Shown: one piece after another, positions 59,959 through 61,950 of the stretch | How positions within the stretch are numbered: position 1 is the first letter of the stretch | Layout of the letters: each line of letters begins with the position of its first letter | Source of the DNA: a bacterium | Lineage (GTDB): Bacteria; Bacteroidota; Ignavibacteria; Kapaibacteriales; UBA2268 | Direction: 5' to 3' | Assembly (NCBI GenBank): GCA_024711295.1 | Contig: JANJTB010000038.1 | Span: forward strand, 1 to 61,950 | Length of the DNA stretch: 61,950 nucleotides | Made by a program: the position numbers and the translations under genes | The notes under the pieces: generated by a model | What the model was told of the DNA's origin: nothing | The model's database searches: none | What the model saw: only the letters and a program-made list of their open reading frames with translations

Positions 59959-61596
59959 ATGTTAAAAAAAATAATATTAATAAGTTTGCTCACTACTTAT
60001 ATTTCATTTTCGCAGGTCGAAAACCTGCAAATAGCACATCCTGTATATAAATTACTCGAGCGTGCCGAGAGCAAGGGTTACCTTAAAAATATTACGATGA
60101 ATGATTTACCGCTGCAACGCAGCCAGGTAATAGAAGCATTAAATCAAATAGAGTCAAAAAGAAATTCTCTAAGCGATTCAGAAAAGTCCACCCTAGATAA
60201 TTTTATTTTAGAGTTTGGAATCAAAAAGCAAAAATCTTTTACGTTATTCAGTAGTTCAAGCGATACAAACCAGATACTTTTTGACGGACTTTTTTCAGAT
60301 GATGAAAAATTCGTTTACAGATACATAGACTCAAAACATTCAGTAAGTCTTAGCCCATTGGCATCAAGTGATAATATTATAAGATACAATGACGGATCAC
60401 ATAATGCTGTAATAATTGGACACCTCGGTTTCAGATTATTCGGTACACTAGGCAATTCACTTGGATATAACCTTAGGGTTACAAATGGATCAGTACTGTC
60501 AGGTGATAAAGATATTTCTTTTATTGACCAATATTATAGCCAGAATATTAAGTTTGCTATTCTTAACAGTGATGTTGATTATACAGAGTCTCATATTCGT
60601 TACCAAAATGATTGGTTTTATGCCGGTATAGGCAGAGAATACCGGCTTACAGGCAGTGGTTATCGTACCAGACTGGTGATGAGCGATAATTCACCTGCTT
60701 TTGATGCACTAACTTTGGGTGCACGATTCCATGGCTTTGAATACAAATTTATGCACTCATCTCTTCTTGCATTACCACAAACTCATTTTGGCTGGGAAAC
60801 AGGTCCAAATATCGAAATTGTTCCCAAATATATGGTTACACACAGATTTTCTGTTAGGCCATCATGGGGTGAAATTTCGTTTTGGGAAAATATAATTTAT
60901 TCCAACAGATTCTATGATCTTGCGTATCTTAATCCTCTAAGTTTTTTGAAATCTCTTGAGCATTCACTCAGAGATCGCGATAATTCCGGTATGGGAGTTG
61001 ATGCCACTATTAGAATATTTGACAATTTACAGATAAAAGGTACATATTTTTTGGATGATGTAATTTTTTCGAACATTGGTACCGGTTACTGGGGTAATAA
61101 ATCTGCATGGAATGTCGGGTTAATGTACAGCCCTGATTTGCCTGTTGATCTTGGCATAGAATATACAAGAGTGGAGCCATTTACTTTCTCACATTTTAAT
61201 GTTCAGAACAGCATGACTAATGATGGCTTCTTAGTGGGCTCATATTTACAGCCAAATTCTGACAAGCTGTCCTTTTTTGGGAATATTTGGTGGGGTAATA
61301 GATTCCCTATAGAGTTTAATATCTCATATTTGCGTCATGGAAAAAATATTTATGATTCACAAGGTAATTTAGTTCGTAATGTTGGGGGATCTGCTTTACA
61401 AACCAGACGTTCCGAAGATCCATACGATGGTTATTTCTTACTTGATGGTGATGCAGAGTTTATTACAACTGCAGATGTCAAGGCAGGATGGGAGATTATA
61501 CGTGGTTTCAATATCCAAACATCATACAGATTAGTTTCACTCAATAGTGATATCAAACACTATTTCCGGTTAGTATTTAGAATAGATGAATTTTAA
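59959..61596 (+). CDS. Wzi-like capsule assembly outer-membrane protein
   Basis: This 545-residue protein has a signal peptide (MLKKIILISLLTTYISFSQ). After it comes a helical bundle region (HPVYKLLERAESKGYLKNIT, LPLQRSQVIEALNQIESKR) and a long beta-barrel. Features of the Wzi/caps_synth family are visible: DWFYAGIGREYRLTGSGYRTRLVMSDNSP in part, IVPKYMVTHRFSVRPSWGEISFWE in part, and RFYDLAYLNPLSFLKSLEHSLRDRDNSGMGVD in part. It ends YFRLVFRIDEF with the terminal Phe of outer-membrane barrels. Wzi helps attach capsule polysaccharide to the cell surface. The match is to family pattern, so a general glycan-binding barrel is also possible. It fits the glycan theme of the window although it is far from the sugar operon. 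Confidence 0.8.
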   Translation: MLKKIILISLLTTYISFSQVENLQIAHPVYKLLERAESKGYLKNITMNDLPLQRSQVIEALNQIESKRNSLSDSEKSTLDNFILEFGIKKQKSFTLFSSSSDTNQILFDGLFSDDEKFVYRYIDSKHSVSLSPLASSDNIIRYNDGSHNAVIIGHLGFRLFGTLGNSLGYNLRVTNGSVLSGDKDISFIDQYYSQNIKFAILNSDVDYTESHIRYQNDWFYAGIGREYRLTGSGYRTRLVMSDNSPAFDALTLGARFHGFEYKFMHSSLLALPQTHFGWETGPNIEIVPKYMVTHRFSVRPSWGEISFWENIIYSNRFYDLAYLNPLSFLKSLEHSLRDRDNSGMGVDATIRIFDNLQIKGTYFLDDVIFSNIGTGYWGNKSAWNVGLMYSPDLPVDLGIEYTRVEPFTFSHFNVQNSMTNDGFLVGSYLQPNSDKLSFFGNIWWGNRFPIEFNISYLRHGKNIYDSQGNLVRNVGGSALQTRRSEDPYDGYFLLDGDAEFITTADVKAGWEIIRGFNIQTSYRLVSLNSDIKHYFRLVFRIDEF

Positions 61597-61922
61597 TTAA
61601 ATACTGATTGTTCGTCACATTGTTTCATTTTCAGCAAATGCAATCAACCTATCAATTAAGTTGAATAATTATTTATAATCCATAATTAAAAATGGCTAAA
61701 TGCATAGTCTTTTAAGTCAACTCTTTGAATCACCTGACGCTTGAACATTTACATCTTCACAAATATCTCAATCATACTGCCAATTCTCACATAATACACA
61801 TTTCTTTTAAAAAAACTATACTTATACATAGACAAAGCCAAATATTATACTAAAATTAACAAAAAATTACTATTTTATAAATAACACCATTACAAATTTT
61901 AAAATAGTTTTTAGGTGGGATT
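61597..61922. other. AT-rich intergenic region at window end
   Basis: These 326 bases lie between the Wzi-like gene and the next start. I see no open frame, repeat copy, RNA gene or clear terminator hairpin. An AGGTGGG at 61913-61919 serves the next gene. Confidence 0.4.
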
Positions 61923-61950
61923 ATGATCAATCTAAAAAAATGCTTTGTAA
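61923..61950 (+). CDS. Start of a gene cut by the window end
   Basis: ATG at 61923 is preceded by AGGTGGG, and the first codons read MINLKKCFV, like the start of a signal peptide. Only nine codons are inside the window, so neither function nor reality can be judged further. Confidence 0.4.

Overview
This is a low-GC window (roughly one third G+C by eye) from a member of the Bacteroidota/Chlorobiota/Ignavibacteriota (FCB) group. The placement is an inference. It rests on at least five intact proteins with a C-terminal type IX secretion (T9SS) sorting domain (PNPA motif, a G-[RE]-[IL] turn, then G-[TV]-Y-[YF] near the end), a TonB receptor with a carboxypeptidase-regulatory-like plug extension, several OmpA-type and beta-barrel outer-membrane proteins, and a propionyl-CoA carboxylase-type carboxyltransferase. 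No tRNA, rRNA, CRISPR array, phage gene or transposase was seen. No T9SS machinery gene lies in the window.

Layout. 1-1.5 kb: the broken tail of a T9SS cargo gene, two copies of an interspersed double-hairpin repeat, and a MazEF-like toxin-antitoxin pair. 1.5-14.8 kb (minus strand): a surface-sugar operon. It encodes a 51-residue TPR-like protein, a VioA-type sugar aminotransferase, a hexapeptide-repeat sugar N-acetyltransferase and a 3,744-residue protein carrying about eleven catalytic domains (a WecF-type transferase, GT2 and GT4 glycosyltransferases, and methyltransferases). 14.9-17.4 kb: an unknown protein and a UvrD/PcrA helicase, followed by an inverted third copy of the repeat. 17.8-20.3 kb: a T9SS-exported arylsulfotransferase-like protein. 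20.6-22.7 kb: a decayed RHS locus whose core is split by a VapBC pair, beside a lipoprotein and an orphan C-terminal fragment. 22.7-28.9 kb: a two-subunit Mo/2Fe-2S oxidoreductase of the isoquinoline-oxidoreductase type and a six-PAS hybrid histidine kinase.

29.1-37.8 kb (plus strand): a secreted protein, then the most coherent new system in the window. A near-consensus sigma-54 promoter with an upstream TCGACA-N4-TGTCGA dyad drives two 129-residue secreted proteins with D-x-D-G-D-G-[IV]-C-D loops and an outer-membrane barrel. A membrane histidine kinase and a GAFTGA-bearing NtrC-type activator follow, then an OmpA/PD40 protein. 37.9-43.8 kb: two large T9SS cargoes. 43.9-46.9 kb: a TonB receptor divergent from a MarR regulator, with paired operator-like repeats between them. 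47-50.2 kb: an OmpA-like barrel and a GT4 glycosyltransferase. 50.2-51.2 kb: a chemoreceptor-like sensor that stops after its HAMP domain. 51.6-61.6 kb: a VIT-domain T9SS protein, acyl-CoA carboxyltransferase, a CotH-kinase/lamin-tail T9SS protein, a lipoprotein and a Wzi-like outer-membrane protein. The window ends at the first codons of another gene.

Taken together this is mostly cell-surface biology: export of large proteins by T9SS, their glycan decoration or anchoring, and regulated outer-membrane functions. Signs of accessory DNA (repeats, two toxin-antitoxin modules, RHS debris, mosaic domains) cluster in the first 23 kb.
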